Of a stretch of 64,000 nucleotides of DNA, positions 40,054 to 49,518 are shown one piece after another. Made by a program: the position numbers and the translations under genes. The first letter of the stretch is position 1, and each line of letters opens with the position of its first letter. The DNA is from Propionicimonas sp020161015. GTDB lineage: Bacteria > Actinomycetota > Actinomycetes > Propionibacteriales > Propionibacteriaceae. The stretch is from the NCBI RefSeq assembly GCF_964266745.1, contig NZ_CAXWGX010000028.1, positions 62,001-126,000 of the forward strand, written 5' to 3'. Under the pieces are notes generated by a model. It had not been told where the DNA came from and searched no databases. It was given only the letters and a program-made list of their open reading frames with translations.

Positions 40054-41990
40054 CCACGTTGCTGAACCCGCCTGAGACCGTGCCCGGAGAGGACCTGAGC
40101 GTTCTCGGGGCGAGCCTGCGCCGTGCGCTGGACGGCCCCTGGGCCGACCGGCGCGCGGAGGCCAGGGCCGCGTTCCCGTCCGAGAACCTCCACCGCGATC
40201 CCGGCCAGTCGATCGAGGAGGCCCGCGACTGGGTGCTGGCCCGGCTGCGCGAGCTGTCGGACGCCGGCTTCGGCGCGGCGGGCATCCCGCGCGACGCCGA
40301 CGACCCGGCGGACCCGGCAGCAGCGGTGGTGGCCTTCGAGATGCTCGCCCACGGCGACCTCTCCACCCTGATCAAGTCCGGCGTCCAGTTCGGGCTGTTC
40401 GGCGGCGCGGTCACTAACCTGGGCACCCGCTGGCACCACGACACGTTCCTGCCGGCCATCACGCGCCTGGACCTGCTCGGCTGCTACGCGATGACCGAGC
40501 TCGGCCACGGGTCGGACGTCGCGAACCTCGAGACCACCATCACCTACATCCCGGAGACCGACGAGTACGAGGTGCACTCGCAGACCCCGGGCGCGACCAA
40601 GGCCTACATCGGCAACGCCGCGCGCGACGGCTCGATGGCCGTGGTGTTCGGCCAGCTGCTGGTGCAGGGCCGTCACCACGGCGTGCACGCCGTCCTCGTG
40701 CCGATCCGTGACGCCGAAGGCAACGACCTGCCGGGCGTCACCACCTCCGACCACGGTGCCAAGGGCGGCCTGCTCGGCGTCGACAACGGGCGGCTCCGCT
40801 TCGCCCGGGTGCGGGTGCCGCGGCAGATGCTCCTCGACCGGTACGGCGGCGTGGGGGAGGACGGCGTGTACCGCTCGCCGATCGAGAACCCCAACCGGCG
40901 GTTCTTCACCATGCTCGGCACCCTCGTCCGCGGGCGGGTGTGCATCGCCGCCGGGGCGGGGATCGCCGCCCGTCGCGGCCTGTCGATCGCCACCCGCTAC
41001 GCGCTCACCCGCCGGCAGTTCCCCGCACCCGGCCACCCCGACGGCGTGGTGCTGCTGGACTACCTCACCCACCAGCGACGCCTGCTGCCCGCGATCGCCC
41101 GGGCCTATGCGCTCGGGTTCGCCCAGAACGAGCTGACGACCGCGCTGGCGCACGTCCAGGGTGGCGGCGAGCACACCGAGCGCGAGCAGCGCCAGCTGGA
41201 GACCCGCGCCGCCGGGCTCAAGGCCCTGGCCACCCGGTTCGCGAACGACACGATCCAGGAGTGCCGCGAGGCGTGCGGCGGCGCCGGCTACATGGCCGAG
41301 AACCGCCTGGTCGGTCTCCGCGCGGACGCCGACGTCTTCGCCACCTTCGAGGGCGACAACACCGTGCTGCTCCAGCTCGTGGCGAAGGCCCTGCTCACCG
41401 ACTACCGGCAGGTCTGGGGGGACCTCGACCGGGTCGGGATGGTCCAGCAGGCGGCGAAGCTGGTCGGCGGGACGGTGCTGGAGCGGACGGCGGCCAACCT
41501 GCTCGTCGACCGCCTCGTGGCCACCGCCCGGAGGCGCCCGGAGGAGCTGGCGCTCGTCGACCGCGGCTGGCACGCCTACCTGTTCGAGGAGCGCGAGCGG
41601 CATTCGCTGGAGTCGCTGGCCCGGCGGACGCGGCGCGCGGACAGCCGCAGCTTCGAGTCGGTGAACCGCCTCGGCGAGCACATGCTCTTCGTGGCCCGCG
41701 CACACCTGGAGCGGGTCACGCTCGAGGCGTTCATCGCCGGCATCGAGGCCTGCGCCGACCCGGAGGCCCGCCAGGTGCTCGAGCGCCTGTGCAGCCTCTA
41801 CGCTCTCGGCAGCATCGCGGCGGACGCTGCCTGGTTCCTGGAGCACAACCGGATCTCGGCGGGCCGTGCCAAGGCGGTGAACGCCCAAGTCAACGCGCTG
41901 TGCGCGGAGCTGCGCCCCTCGGCGCTCGACCTCGTCGAGGGGTTCGGCGTCCCCCGGGCCTGGCTGGGAGCGAGTGCGCTGGACGCGTGA
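40050..41990 (+). CDS. Acyl-CoA oxidase/dehydrogenase family protein
   Basis: 646 residues. FAD enzyme oxidising acyl-CoA to trans-2-enoyl-CoA. Characteristic blocks: LLGCYAMTELGHGSDVANLET (FAD/substrate site), THQRRLLPAIARAYALGFA, CREACGGAGYMAENRL, and FEGDNTVLLQLVAK. Length and the TELGHGSDV motif fit acyl-CoA oxidases better than short FadE dehydrogenases. AGGAGCAGGA precedes ATG 40050 within the TetR 3' end. Confidence 0.9.
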   Translation: MTTLLNPPETVPGEDLSVLGASLRRALDGPWADRRAEARAAFPSENLHRDPGQSIEEARDWVLARLRELSDAGFGAAGIPRDADDPADPAAAVVAFEMLAHGDLSTLIKSGVQFGLFGGAVTNLGTRWHHDTFLPAITRLDLLGCYAMTELGHGSDVANLETTITYIPETDEYEVHSQTPGATKAYIGNAARDGSMAVVFGQLLVQGRHHGVHAVLVPIRDAEGNDLPGVTTSDHGAKGGLLGVDNGRLRFARVRVPRQMLLDRYGGVGEDGVYRSPIENPNRRFFTMLGTLVRGRVCIAAGAGIAARRGLSIATRYALTRRQFPAPGHPDGVVLLDYLTHQRRLLPAIARAYALGFAQNELTTALAHVQGGGEHTEREQRQLETRAAGLKALATRFANDTIQECREACGGAGYMAENRLVGLRADADVFATFEGDNTVLLQLVAKALLTDYRQVWGDLDRVGMVQQAAKLVGGTVLERTAANLLVDRLVATARRRPEELALVDRGWHAYLFEERERHSLESLARRTRRADSRSFESVNRLGEHMLFVARAHLERVTLEAFIAGIEACADPEARQVLERLCSLYALGSIAADAAWFLEHNRISAGRAKAVNAQVNALCAELRPSALDLVEGFGVPRAWLGASALDA

Positions 41991-42061
41991 CGCCTGTGAC
42001 AGGTGTGACGAGGGGGAGGACCGGTTTGGCCAACCCGCGCCCGGGGCAGCAGGATGGCCAC

Positions 42062-42598
42062 ATGGACTTCCCGGTGCGGCTCGGCTGGTGGCCGGTGCTG
42101 CACCTCGTCGTGGCACTGTCGGCCATCTCCCAGGGGGCGATCCTGGTCGGGGTCTGGGCGGCGAACCTCACCCTTGCCGGTGACCCGGCGGCCGGTGAGG
42201 CCATCGTCGCCGCCATGGTGGCACTCGGCTGGGTCGAGATCGGGCTGAGCGCCGTGATCGTCATCGGGCTGGCCGTCGGCGCCTGGCTGCACCGGCCCCT
42301 GTGGGCCCGGGGCGTGGCGTCGGTGATCATCGGCATGGTCCTGCACTGGGGCTGGTGGCTCCTGGACCGCCGCGTCGACGTGTTCGGCACCGCGGACCTC
42401 ACCGTCCCCGACATCGAGGCACGGTTGCAGCTGCGGCTGTGGACGATGCTGGGCATCGACGTCGTCTCCGTCGTGGCACTCGTCCTGGGCGGCATCCTCC
42501 TGGTGCGCCACCGTCCGCGCTCCCGGGGTGAGTCCGACGAGCTGGACGAGGAGTGGGCTGTCGAGGACGCCGACGAGGCGGGCGCGCGGCGGGCGTGA
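42062..42598 (+). CDS. Four-helix membrane protein, unknown
   Basis: 178 residues with four hydrophobic segments (about 8-30, 47-70, 79-98, 127-149) and an acidic C-terminus (SDELDEEWAVEDADE). No family recognised. CAGGAT lies 6 nt before ATG 42062, suggesting a leaderless mRNA. Confidence 0.75.
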   Translation: MDFPVRLGWWPVLHLVVALSAISQGAILVGVWAANLTLAGDPAAGEAIVAAMVALGWVEIGLSAVIVIGLAVGAWLHRPLWARGVASVIIGMVLHWGWWLLDRRVDVFGTADLTVPDIEARLQLRLWTMLGIDVVSVVALVLGGILLVRHRPRSRGESDELDEEWAVEDADEAGARRA

Positions 42599-42650
42599 GC
42601 CCGGCGACCCCGCGTCCGGCGTGGCCGCGTGCGGCTCACGACGGCCCCGC

Positions 42651-42962
42651 TCAGGGCAGCCCGAGCCGCCGCCCCACGGCCGCGGCCACCCCGCCCACGA
42701 TCACCACGACGATGTACGGCGCCCTCAGGCGCAGCGCGACCGCACCCGCGGCGAGGGCGAGGAGCCGGGAGTCGAGGGCGATCGACTGCCCGCGCCCGAC
42801 CGCGTTCATCACCGTCAGCGACGCCAGCAGCCCGACGGTCAGCGCCCCGGCCAGCTCGTGGAAGACCGGGCGGTCGAGCAGAGACTGGGGGAGCAGGTAC
42901 CCGGCGAGCTTGATCAGGTAGGCGGCCAGGCAGGCGCCGAGCACCCAGGGCCACAGGGTCAT
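42651..42962 (-). CDS. azlD: Branched-chain amino acid exporter small subunit (AzlD)
   Basis: 103 residues with four short hydrophobic segments: WVLGACLAAYLIKLAGYLLP, AGALTVGLLASLTVMNAV and a C-terminal hairpin, as in AzlD. ATG 42962 overlaps azlC by 4 bp. Works with AzlC in export of branched-chain amino acids or analogues. Confidence 0.88.
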   Translation of the reverse strand: MTLWPWVLGACLAAYLIKLAGYLLPQSLLDRPVFHELAGALTVGLLASLTVMNAVGRGQSIALDSRLLALAAGAVALRLRAPYIVVVIVGGVAAAVGRRLGLP

Positions 42963-43636
42963 GGCGCCACCACCGCTCGCCGGCGCCACGCCCACCAGCC
43001 CGCTGTCACCGCTGCGGCGACGAGCACGGGGATGCCCGGCGGCAGCAGCGGCAGTGTCAGCAGCGTGGCCAGCGCGGCGACGACCGCGATCGCCACCGGG
43101 TCACGGCCGTGCAGCCGGGGCCAGAGCAGCCCGAGGAAGGCCGCCACCGCGGCGCCGTCCAGGCCCCACGCACTGAGGTCGCCGATGCTGTTGCCGACCA
43201 GCGCCCCGACGAGCGTGGACGCGTTCCACAGCACGTAGACGCCCACACCGGCCGTCCAGAAGCCGCGGACGCGCTCGTCGTGGTCGTCCTGCGCGGTCGC
43301 GGTCGCCGTCGACTCGTCGATGGTGAGCTGGGCCATCAGCGGGATCAGCCGTCCCGGCGGCCGGATGAGCGCCTTGAGCTGCATGCCGTAGACGCCGTTG
43401 CGGATGCCGAGCAGCGTCGCCGCGGCCCAGGCCGCCGCGCCCGTCCCCTGGCCGGCGACCACGCCGATGAAGGCGAACTGCGAGCCGCCGGTGAACATCA
43501 GTGCGCTGAGCGCGCAGGTCTGCCACACGTCCAGGCCGGAGCCGACCGAGAGCGCGCCGAACGAGATCCCGTAGACGCCGACGGCGACGGCGATCGACAA
43601 CCCCATCCGGACGGCGGGGGTCAGTCGGCTGCGCAC
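42959..43636 (-). CDS. azlC: Branched-chain amino acid exporter large subunit (AzlC)
   Basis: 225-residue membrane protein. AzlC blocks: ISFGALSVGSGLDVWQTCALSALMFTGGSQFA and RNGVYGMQLKALI, then LTIDESTATA. GTG start preceded by TAGCTT at exactly 6 nt, a leaderless pattern. Confidence 0.9.
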   Translation of the reverse strand: MRSRLTPAVRMGLSIAVAVGVYGISFGALSVGSGLDVWQTCALSALMFTGGSQFAFIGVVAGQGTGAAAWAAATLLGIRNGVYGMQLKALIRPPGRLIPLMAQLTIDESTATATAQDDHDERVRGFWTAGVGVYVLWNASTLVGALVGNSIGDLSAWGLDGAAVAAFLGLLWPRLHGRDPVAIAVVAALATLLTLPLLPPGIPVLVAAAVTAGWWAWRRRAVVAP

Positions 43637-43642
43637 GGCGAC

Positions 43643-43648
43643 AAGCTA
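43643..43648 (-). promoter_or_regulatory. -10 element of azlC (leaderless)
   Basis: TAGCTT on the minus strand, 6 nt before GTG 43636. Confidence 0.6.
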
Positions 43649-43762
43649 GCGCAGCCGGTCGGACGCGCGGCGTCCGCATCTCGCCGCGCCGGCACCGGGG
43701 ACGCGGGGGAGGGCCTGCTCGGGGGAGAATCGGCCCGACGAACGGACCGACAAGGAGGGACC

Positions 43763-44398
43763 ATGGGCCGCACGCTCCTGCCCACCCGCATGCCAGAGCG
43801 CGCGTCCAGCGACCGCGCCGTGCTCGACGCGCTGCTCGACGAGGTGCTCCTCGCCCACGTCGGACTGGTGCTGCCGGAGGGCCCCCTGGTCCTCCCGATC
43901 GGCTTCGCGCGCGACGGCGACCGGCTGATCTTCCACGGCTCGACGGGCTCCCGCTGGCTGCGCGTCCTCGCCTCCGGCGTGGACGCCTGCGTCACCGTCA
44001 CTGCCCTGGAGGCGATCAAGGTGGCGCGCTCGGCGTTCGAGTCGGGGATGCGGTACCGCAGCGCCTGCCTGTTCGGCCGCTGCACGCCGCTGACCGGTGC
44101 GGAGGCCGCGCACGCCCTCGACCTGTTCACCGACCGGGTCCTTCCCGGGCGCACCGCGGAGGTCCGGCCGAGTACCCGGAGGGAGCGTGCGGCGACGATG
44201 GTGCTGGCGTTCCCGATCGGCGAATGGTCGGTGAAGACCGCCGACGGCTTCCCCGAGGACCCGGCCGAGGACGTCGCCGGCGACGCGTGGGCCGGCGTCG
44301 TCCCGCTGGCGACCGGCTACGGCGCCCCCGTCCCCAGCCCGGACCTGCGCGACGGCATCCCCGTGCCGCCCTCGGTGCGCGCGCTCACCGGACGCTGA
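43763..44398 (+). CDS. Pyridoxamine 5'-phosphate oxidase-like flavin protein
   Basis: 211 residues with the split-barrel FMN-binding fold of the nitroimidazole-resistance/PPOX group: LLDEVLLAHVGLV, PLVLPIGFARDGDRLIFHGSTGSRWLR, VCVTVTALEAIKVARSAF and YRSACLFGRC. Exact substrate unknown. AAGGAGG precedes ATG 43763. Ends at a strong bidirectional terminator. Confidence 0.85.
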   Translation: MGRTLLPTRMPERASSDRAVLDALLDEVLLAHVGLVLPEGPLVLPIGFARDGDRLIFHGSTGSRWLRVLASGVDACVTVTALEAIKVARSAFESGMRYRSACLFGRCTPLTGAEAAHALDLFTDRVLPGRTAEVRPSTRRERAATMVLAFPIGEWSVKTADGFPEDPAEDVAGDAWAGVVPLATGYGAPVPSPDLRDGIPVPPSVRALTGR

Positions 44399-44421
44399 CG
44401 CCGGCGACGGCCCGAAACGCG

Positions 44422-44453
44422 CCGAAGCCCCCGCCGCGGGGCGGGGGCTTCGG
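44422..44453. terminator. Bidirectional terminator
   Basis: 14-bp perfect stem CCGAAGCCCCCGCC / GGCGGGGGCTTCGG with GCGG loop, between convergent genes ending at 44398 and 44462. Symmetric, so it can serve both. Confidence 0.85.
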
Positions 44454-44461
44454 GCGAGGGT

Positions 44462-45793
44462 CTAGCGAGCGTCGTCGGCGACGTAGGAGTCGTCGAACTC
44501 CGCCACCAGGGCGGTGCTGTCCTCGCCGATGTCGGTGCCGCGGGCCTTCGCGACGGCCTTCATCAGGTGGTAGAGCACCAGCGCGGTCACCGTGCCGACC
44601 GTCACGCCACCGAAGGACAGGCCGCCCACGGTGAAGTTGAAGTTCGCGATGCCCATGATCAGGCCGATCGCGGCCGGGATCAGGTTGACAGGGTTGGTGA
44701 ACGCCACCTTGTTGTCGATCCAGATCCGGGCGCCGAGCAGGCCGATCATGCCGTACAGGACGGTGCCGGCCGCGCCGATCACGCCGGCCGGGATCGTGGC
44801 GATCGCCTGGCCGAACTTCGGGATGAACGACAGCGCGATGGCGATGCCGCCGGCGATCCAGTACAGCGCGGTGGAGTAGACCTTGGTCGCCGCCATCACG
44901 CCGATGTTCTCCGCGTAGGTGGTGGTGCCGGAGCCGCCGCCGAAGCCGGCCAGCGTGGTGGCCACGCCGTCGGCGAGCAGCGCGCGTCCCATCGTCTTGT
45001 CGTAGTTGTGCCCGGTCATCAGGGCCACCGACTTCACGTGGCCGACGTTCTCTGCGATCAGCACGAGCACGACCGGCAGGAACAGGGCGGCGACGCTGAA
45101 GTCGACCGTCGGCAGGGTGAAGGCCGGCAGGCCGATCCAGGCGGCAGAGCCGACGGCGGCGAAGTCCACCTGGCCCTGGATGAGGGCGGCGATGTAGCCG
45201 ACGACCACGCCGAGGAGGATCGACAGCCGGCCGATCAGCCCGCGGAACAGGACGGTGATCAGGACGATCGCGATCAGGGTGATCCAGCCGGTGACCGGGG
45301 CGGCCCAGAAGCCGGACTTGTTCGCCTCGCCCCACGCCGCGCCGGCGAGGTTGAAGCCGATCAGCATCACGATCGTGCCGGTCATCACCGGCGGCATGAG
45401 CGCGTCGATCCAGCCGGAGCCGGCCAGGTGCACGACCGCGCCGACGATCGCGAGCAGGATGCCGGTGAGCATGATCCCGAACAGGGCCTTGCCGATGTCG
45501 TCACCCATCTTGGACGCCAGCACCGGCGAGATGAAGGCGAAGGACGAACCGAGGTAGCTCGGCAGCCGGTTGCCGGTGATCACCAGGAACAGCAGGGTGC
45601 CGACACCGCTGAAGAACAACGTGGCGGGGATCGGGAACCCGGTGATCAGCGGCACCAGGAAGGTGGCGCCGAACATGGCCACCACGTGCTGCGCACCGAG
45701 GCCGAACATCTTTCCCCAGCCGAGTCGCTCGTCGGGGGTGACCACGGCCCCCGGTTCGACCGTGCCGTTGCCGTGCAACTTCCAAACAGCCAT
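44462..45793 (-). CDS. uraA: Uracil/xanthine permease (UraA/NCS2)
   Basis: 443 residues, about 14 membrane segments, nucleobase:cation symporter-2 family. LGAQHVVAMFGATFLVPLITG start, then PAFTLPTVDF, VLIAENVGHVKSV, and GGSGTTTYAENIGVMAATKVYS, the substrate-site block typical of uracil transporters. AAGGGAAA precedes ATG 45793. The 170 bp upstream is non-coding. Confidence 0.93.
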   Translation of the reverse strand: MAVWKLHGNGTVEPGAVVTPDERLGWGKMFGLGAQHVVAMFGATFLVPLITGFPIPATLFFSGVGTLLFLVITGNRLPSYLGSSFAFISPVLASKMGDDIGKALFGIMLTGILLAIVGAVVHLAGSGWIDALMPPVMTGTIVMLIGFNLAGAAWGEANKSGFWAAPVTGWITLIAIVLITVLFRGLIGRLSILLGVVVGYIAALIQGQVDFAAVGSAAWIGLPAFTLPTVDFSVAALFLPVVLVLIAENVGHVKSVALMTGHNYDKTMGRALLADGVATTLAGFGGGSGTTTYAENIGVMAATKVYSTALYWIAGGIAIALSFIPKFGQAIATIPAGVIGAAGTVLYGMIGLLGARIWIDNKVAFTNPVNLIPAAIGLIMGIANFNFTVGGLSFGGVTVGTVTALVLYHLMKAVAKARGTDIGEDSTALVAEFDDSYVADDAR

Positions 45794-45963
45794 GTGTTTC
45801 CCTTCGCGACGCAGCCCAGAGCCGAGCGAACTCTATTGGCGGCGTTCCCGGGCCCGGAGGGGCCGGTTCGCTGGTGAGATCCCGGTGCACGGGCCGTGGC
45901 GTCCACTAGCTTCTGGGGCAGGTTTTCCCCGGTTCGGTCCGCTCGCGCAGAGGCCCCTGGCGC

Positions 45964-47775
45964 TCAGATCCAGGAGCGCAGCCACATCCGGGCGAGCCAG
46001 TCCTTGTACAGCATCAGCTGGTCGGTGAGCACCGGGTAGATGTAGGCGAAGTTCACCACGACGAGGGCAACGGCGACGCCCACGATGATCGCCCCGCGCC
46101 TCCGGTAGGGGCCGTCGCGCGGGCCGAGCACCAGACCCATCACCATGGCCAGGATCGTCACCGTGAACGGCACGATGCAGATCGCGTAGAAGAAGAACAC
46201 CGGACGGTCGGCGTTCGGGAACCACGGCAGGTACGTGGCCATCGCCGCCACGATCGGCAGGCCGAAGCGCCAGTCGCGACCCGCCAGCCACCACACCAGG
46301 CCGACGAACAGGGCGAGGAACGCCATCCACCACAGGATCGGCGTGCCCATGCCGGAGATCACCCGGATACAGGTGTCGTCGCCGGTCGCCCAGCAGCCGT
46401 CGACGCCCGGCTTGATGTCGTTGACGGCGTCGATCCCGATGGGACGCGCCATCACCAGCCAGCCGATCGGGTGCGCGTCGTAGGGGTGCGTCTGGTCCTT
46501 GATGTACTGGCCGGTGTGGAAGTTGTAGATGTCCTGGTGGTACTTCAGGAACGACGCCCACGTCTCGCCCAGGTACTTCGTCCAGGGGCTGTCGGGGTTG
46601 TTCTTGCCCCAGTCCCGGTCGTAGCCGCCGGAGGTCAGCAGCCAGCCCGCCCACGTCGCCACGTAGATGAGTGCGGAGACGACGACCAGCTTCACGAACG
46701 CGGGGACGCCGTCCACCAGCAGCGCCTGCCAGGCCCGCCAGTCCGCGCCGGCCAGCCGGCGCGCCCCGACGTCCCACAGCACGCTCAGCACGCCCATGGC
46801 GGCGAGCACGAACACCGAGTTCCACTTCGTGCCGATGGCGAGGCCGAACAGGACGCCGGCCGCCAGCCGCCACGGACGCCACCAGTAGACGGGCCCGAAC
46901 CGCCCGCCGAGGTCGGGCATGCCGACGGCCTCGAGGTGGTCGGCGAGCCGTCCGCGGTACGCGTCCCGGTCGGCGAGGACGCAGGCCACCGCCGCGACGA
47001 TGAAGAACGCCTGGAAGATGTCGAGCAGGCCGATCCGCGACATCACGAACGACAGCCCGTCGAAGGTGAGCAGGACGCCGGCGATGCCGCCGACCAGCGT
47101 TGAGCGGGACAGGCGGCGGGCGAACCGGATGGTGACCAGGACCAGCAGCGTGCCGAAGACCAGCGGCATGAAGCGCCAGCCGAACGAGTTCATCCCGAAC
47201 ATCTGCTCGCCGAGGCCGATCAGCCACTTGCCGACCGGCGGGTGCACGACGAACTCCGCCGTGGTCTTGTAGATGTCGACGTCGCCGTTGGCGATCTGGG
47301 TGTTCGCGGACTTCGCGTCCGGCCACTCGCGCTCGTAGCCGAACTTCCACAGCGTCCAGGCGTCCTTGGGGTAGTACGTCTCGTCGAAGACCAGCTTGTT
47401 CGGGTAGCCGATGTTCACCAGCCGGATGACGAAGGCGATCGCGGTGATGGCGAGCGTCACCACCCAGCCGGCGAGCCGGTCGCGCAGGGCGGCCTGGCCG
47501 TCGCGCAGGCGGTCGATCGTGCTGAGGTCGTCGCGGTAGACCGAGCGGCGCAGCCGCCGCCACGGCGCCACGGCGGTCGCTGGCTCCGGCTCGGCCCAGT
47601 CCTCGTCGACCCCGGCGTCGTCCGCGGCCGGCGGAACGATGCCCGCTCCCTCGGCGGCCGGGGGTGCGACCGGACCGGCGTCGGGCGGCGACGCCTCCCT
47701 GGCGAGGGTGCCCGAGGGGGCCTGCGGGTCGCCGGACGGGGCGTCGCCGCCGTCCCCCCACTCCGCTTCGGTCAC
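45964..47775 (-). CDS. pmt: Protein O-mannosyltransferase (PMT family)
   Basis: 603-residue membrane glycosyltransferase (GT39) that mannosylates secreted proteins on Ser/Thr using polyprenyl-phosphate mannose. The catalytic Asp-Glu is in LVFDETYYPKDAW, followed by VVHPPVGKWLIGLGEQ and many hydrophobic segments. The first 70 residues are Pro/Ala-rich. GTG start follows TAGGAT by 6 nt. Confidence 0.93.
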   Translation of the reverse strand: MTEAEWGDGGDAPSGDPQAPSGTLAREASPPDAGPVAPPAAEGAGIVPPAADDAGVDEDWAEPEPATAVAPWRRLRRSVYRDDLSTIDRLRDGQAALRDRLAGWVVTLAITAIAFVIRLVNIGYPNKLVFDETYYPKDAWTLWKFGYEREWPDAKSANTQIANGDVDIYKTTAEFVVHPPVGKWLIGLGEQMFGMNSFGWRFMPLVFGTLLVLVTIRFARRLSRSTLVGGIAGVLLTFDGLSFVMSRIGLLDIFQAFFIVAAVACVLADRDAYRGRLADHLEAVGMPDLGGRFGPVYWWRPWRLAAGVLFGLAIGTKWNSVFVLAAMGVLSVLWDVGARRLAGADWRAWQALLVDGVPAFVKLVVVSALIYVATWAGWLLTSGGYDRDWGKNNPDSPWTKYLGETWASFLKYHQDIYNFHTGQYIKDQTHPYDAHPIGWLVMARPIGIDAVNDIKPGVDGCWATGDDTCIRVISGMGTPILWWMAFLALFVGLVWWLAGRDWRFGLPIVAAMATYLPWFPNADRPVFFFYAICIVPFTVTILAMVMGLVLGPRDGPYRRRGAIIVGVAVALVVVNFAYIYPVLTDQLMLYKDWLARMWLRSWI

Positions 47776-47781
47776 GCCGAC

Positions 47782-47787
47782 ATCCTA
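47782..47787 (-). promoter_or_regulatory. -10 element of pmt (leaderless)
   Basis: TAGGAT on the minus strand, 6 nt before GTG 47775; faces the rsmI promoter across a 64-bp gap. Confidence 0.65.
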
Positions 47788-47839
47788 GGTGGCGGGCGGG
47801 GGTGGGCGTCCGAGCGCCGCGATCGGGAATACTGCACGG

Positions 47840-48694
47840 GTGGACGAGGAGCGCGGAGGCGGATCACTGGTGCTGGCCGGCACGCCGATCGGCAATGTCG
47901 AGGACGCCTCGCCCGCGCTGCGCGCCGCGCTGGCGACCGCCGACGTGATCGCCGCGGAGGACACCCGCCGGCTCCACGGCCTGCTCACCCGGCTCGGCGT
48001 CACCACGAGCGCGCGGGTGGTCTCCTACTTCGACGGCAACGAGGCGTCCCGGGTCTCTGGCCTGCTCGACGCCCTCGCCGAGGGGCGGACGGTGGTGGTG
48101 GTCTCCGACGCCGGCATGCCGACCGTCTCCGACCCCGGCTACCGGGTCGTGGCCGCGGCCGTGGACGCCGGGCTGCCGGTGCGCGTGGTGCCCGGGCCGT
48201 CCGCTGTGCTGGTCGCGCTGGCGCTCTCCGGGCTGCCGACCGACCGCTTCTGCTTCGAGGGGTTCCTGCCGCGCAAGGGCGGCGAGCGGCGCCGCCGGCT
48301 CTCCGGGCTCGCGTCCGAGGAGCGCACGATGGTGTTCTTCGAGGCGCCCCACCGGCTGGAGGAGTTCCTCGCCGACGCGCGGACGGCCTTCGGCGACGAC
48401 CGGAGGGCTGCGGTCAGCCGCGAGCTGACCAAGACCTGGGAGGAGACCCGCAGGGGCACCCTCGCCGAGCTGGCCGACTGGGCCGCGGCGGGCGTCCGCG
48501 GCGAGATCACCGTGGTCGTGGCCGGTGCGGCGCCCGCCGCCGTGTCGATCGAGGACGCCCTCCCGCTGGTCGCGGAGAGGGTCGCCGCCGGCGAGCCGTT
48601 CTCCGCCGTCGTCGCGGCGGTCGCGGCCGATGCCGGCCTGCCCCGCAAGTCGCTCTACGCCGCAGCGCTCGCGGCGAGGAAGGAGGAGCGGTGA
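47840..48694 (+). CDS. rsmI: 16S rRNA (cytidine1402-2'-O)-methyltransferase RsmI
   Basis: Methylates the 2'-O of C1402 in the decoding centre. 284 residues: LVLAGTPIGNVEDASPALRAAL, EDTRRLHGLL, VVSDAGMPTVSDPGYR, PGPSAVLVALALSGLPTDRF. GTG 47840 chosen because AATACT lies exactly 6 nt upstream and no ribosome site supports ATG 47789. Starts the rsmI-tatD-rsmA-ispE operon. Confidence 0.94.
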   Translation: MDEERGGGSLVLAGTPIGNVEDASPALRAALATADVIAAEDTRRLHGLLTRLGVTTSARVVSYFDGNEASRVSGLLDALAEGRTVVVVSDAGMPTVSDPGYRVVAAAVDAGLPVRVVPGPSAVLVALALSGLPTDRFCFEGFLPRKGGERRRRLSGLASEERTMVFFEAPHRLEEFLADARTAFGDDRRAAVSRELTKTWEETRRGTLAELADWAAAGVRGEITVVVAGAAPAAVSIEDALPLVAERVAAGEPFSAVVAAVAADAGLPRKSLYAAALAARKEER

Positions 48695-49518
48695 CCGCCC
48701 TGCCCCCGAGCCCACAGCCCCTGCCCGTCCCCACCACGGACGCGCACACCCACGCCGACAGCACCCGCGAGTTCAGCGGTCTGGGCGTCGCCGATGCGCT
48801 CGCCATGGCCGCGGCGGTCAACGTGACCCGCATCGTCGAGGTGGGCACGGACGTCGCCTCGTCGGTGACCGCCGTCGACCTCGCAGAGACCTTCCCCCCG
48901 GTGGTCGCCGCCGTGGCGATCCATCCCAACGATGCCGCCCGGCTGGGCGACCGGCTGGGCGCGGAGCTCGACCGGCTGGCGGCGGTGGTGGGATCGTCGG
49001 ACCGCGTCCGCGGCGTGGGGGAGACGGGCCTGGACTACTTCCGGACGCGCGACGCCGAGGGTCAGGCGCGGCAGAAGGAGGCGTTCGCCGCCCACATCGC
49101 CTGGGCGAAGGAGCACGACCTCGCCCTGGTCATCCACGACCGCGACGCGCACGCGGACGTGCTCGACGTGCTCGCTGCGGAGGGAGCGCCCGAGCGGGTG
49201 CAGATGCACTGCTTCTCCGGTGACGCCGCCTTCGCACGGGCCTGTCTCGACCGCGGGTTCTGGCTGTCCTTCCCGGGGACGGTGACCTTCACGGCCAACG
49301 AGGCGCTGCGCGAGGCCCTCGACATCACCCCGGACGACCGGCTGCTGGTGGAGACCGACGCGCCCTACCTGACGCCCATGCCGTTGCGGGGACGGCCGAA
49401 CTCCAGCTACCTGCTGCCGCACACCGTCCGCTTCGTGGCCGAGCGGCGGGGGGCGGACCTCGGCGAGCTGTGCGCCCGCCTGGCCGCCAACGCGTCCGCG
49501 CTGTTCGGGGAGTGGTGA
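48691..49518 (+). CDS. tatD: TatD-family metal-dependent DNase
   Basis: 275 residues. Metal ligands in order: DAHTHAD, AIHPNDA, GVGETGLDYFR, VIHDRDAHAD, MHCFSGD, LVETDAPYLTP. 3'-5' exonuclease family. GTG start overlaps rsmI as GTGA; rsmA follows with a 1-bp overlap. Confidence 0.95.
   Translation: MTALPPSPQPLPVPTTDAHTHADSTREFSGLGVADALAMAAAVNVTRIVEVGTDVASSVTAVDLAETFPPVVAAVAIHPNDAARLGDRLGAELDRLAAVVGSSDRVRGVGETGLDYFRTRDAEGQARQKEAFAAHIAWAKEHDLALVIHDRDAHADVLDVLAAEGAPERVQMHCFSGDAAFARACLDRGFWLSFPGTVTFTANEALREALDITPDDRLLVETDAPYLTPMPLRGRPNSSYLLPHTVRFVAERRGADLGELCARLAANASALFGEW

Noticed and set aside
40940..42598. 552-codon frame joining acyl-CoA oxidase and the membrane protein
   Set aside because: Its first two thirds are an out-of-frame reading of the oxidase; the real gene begins at ATG 42062.
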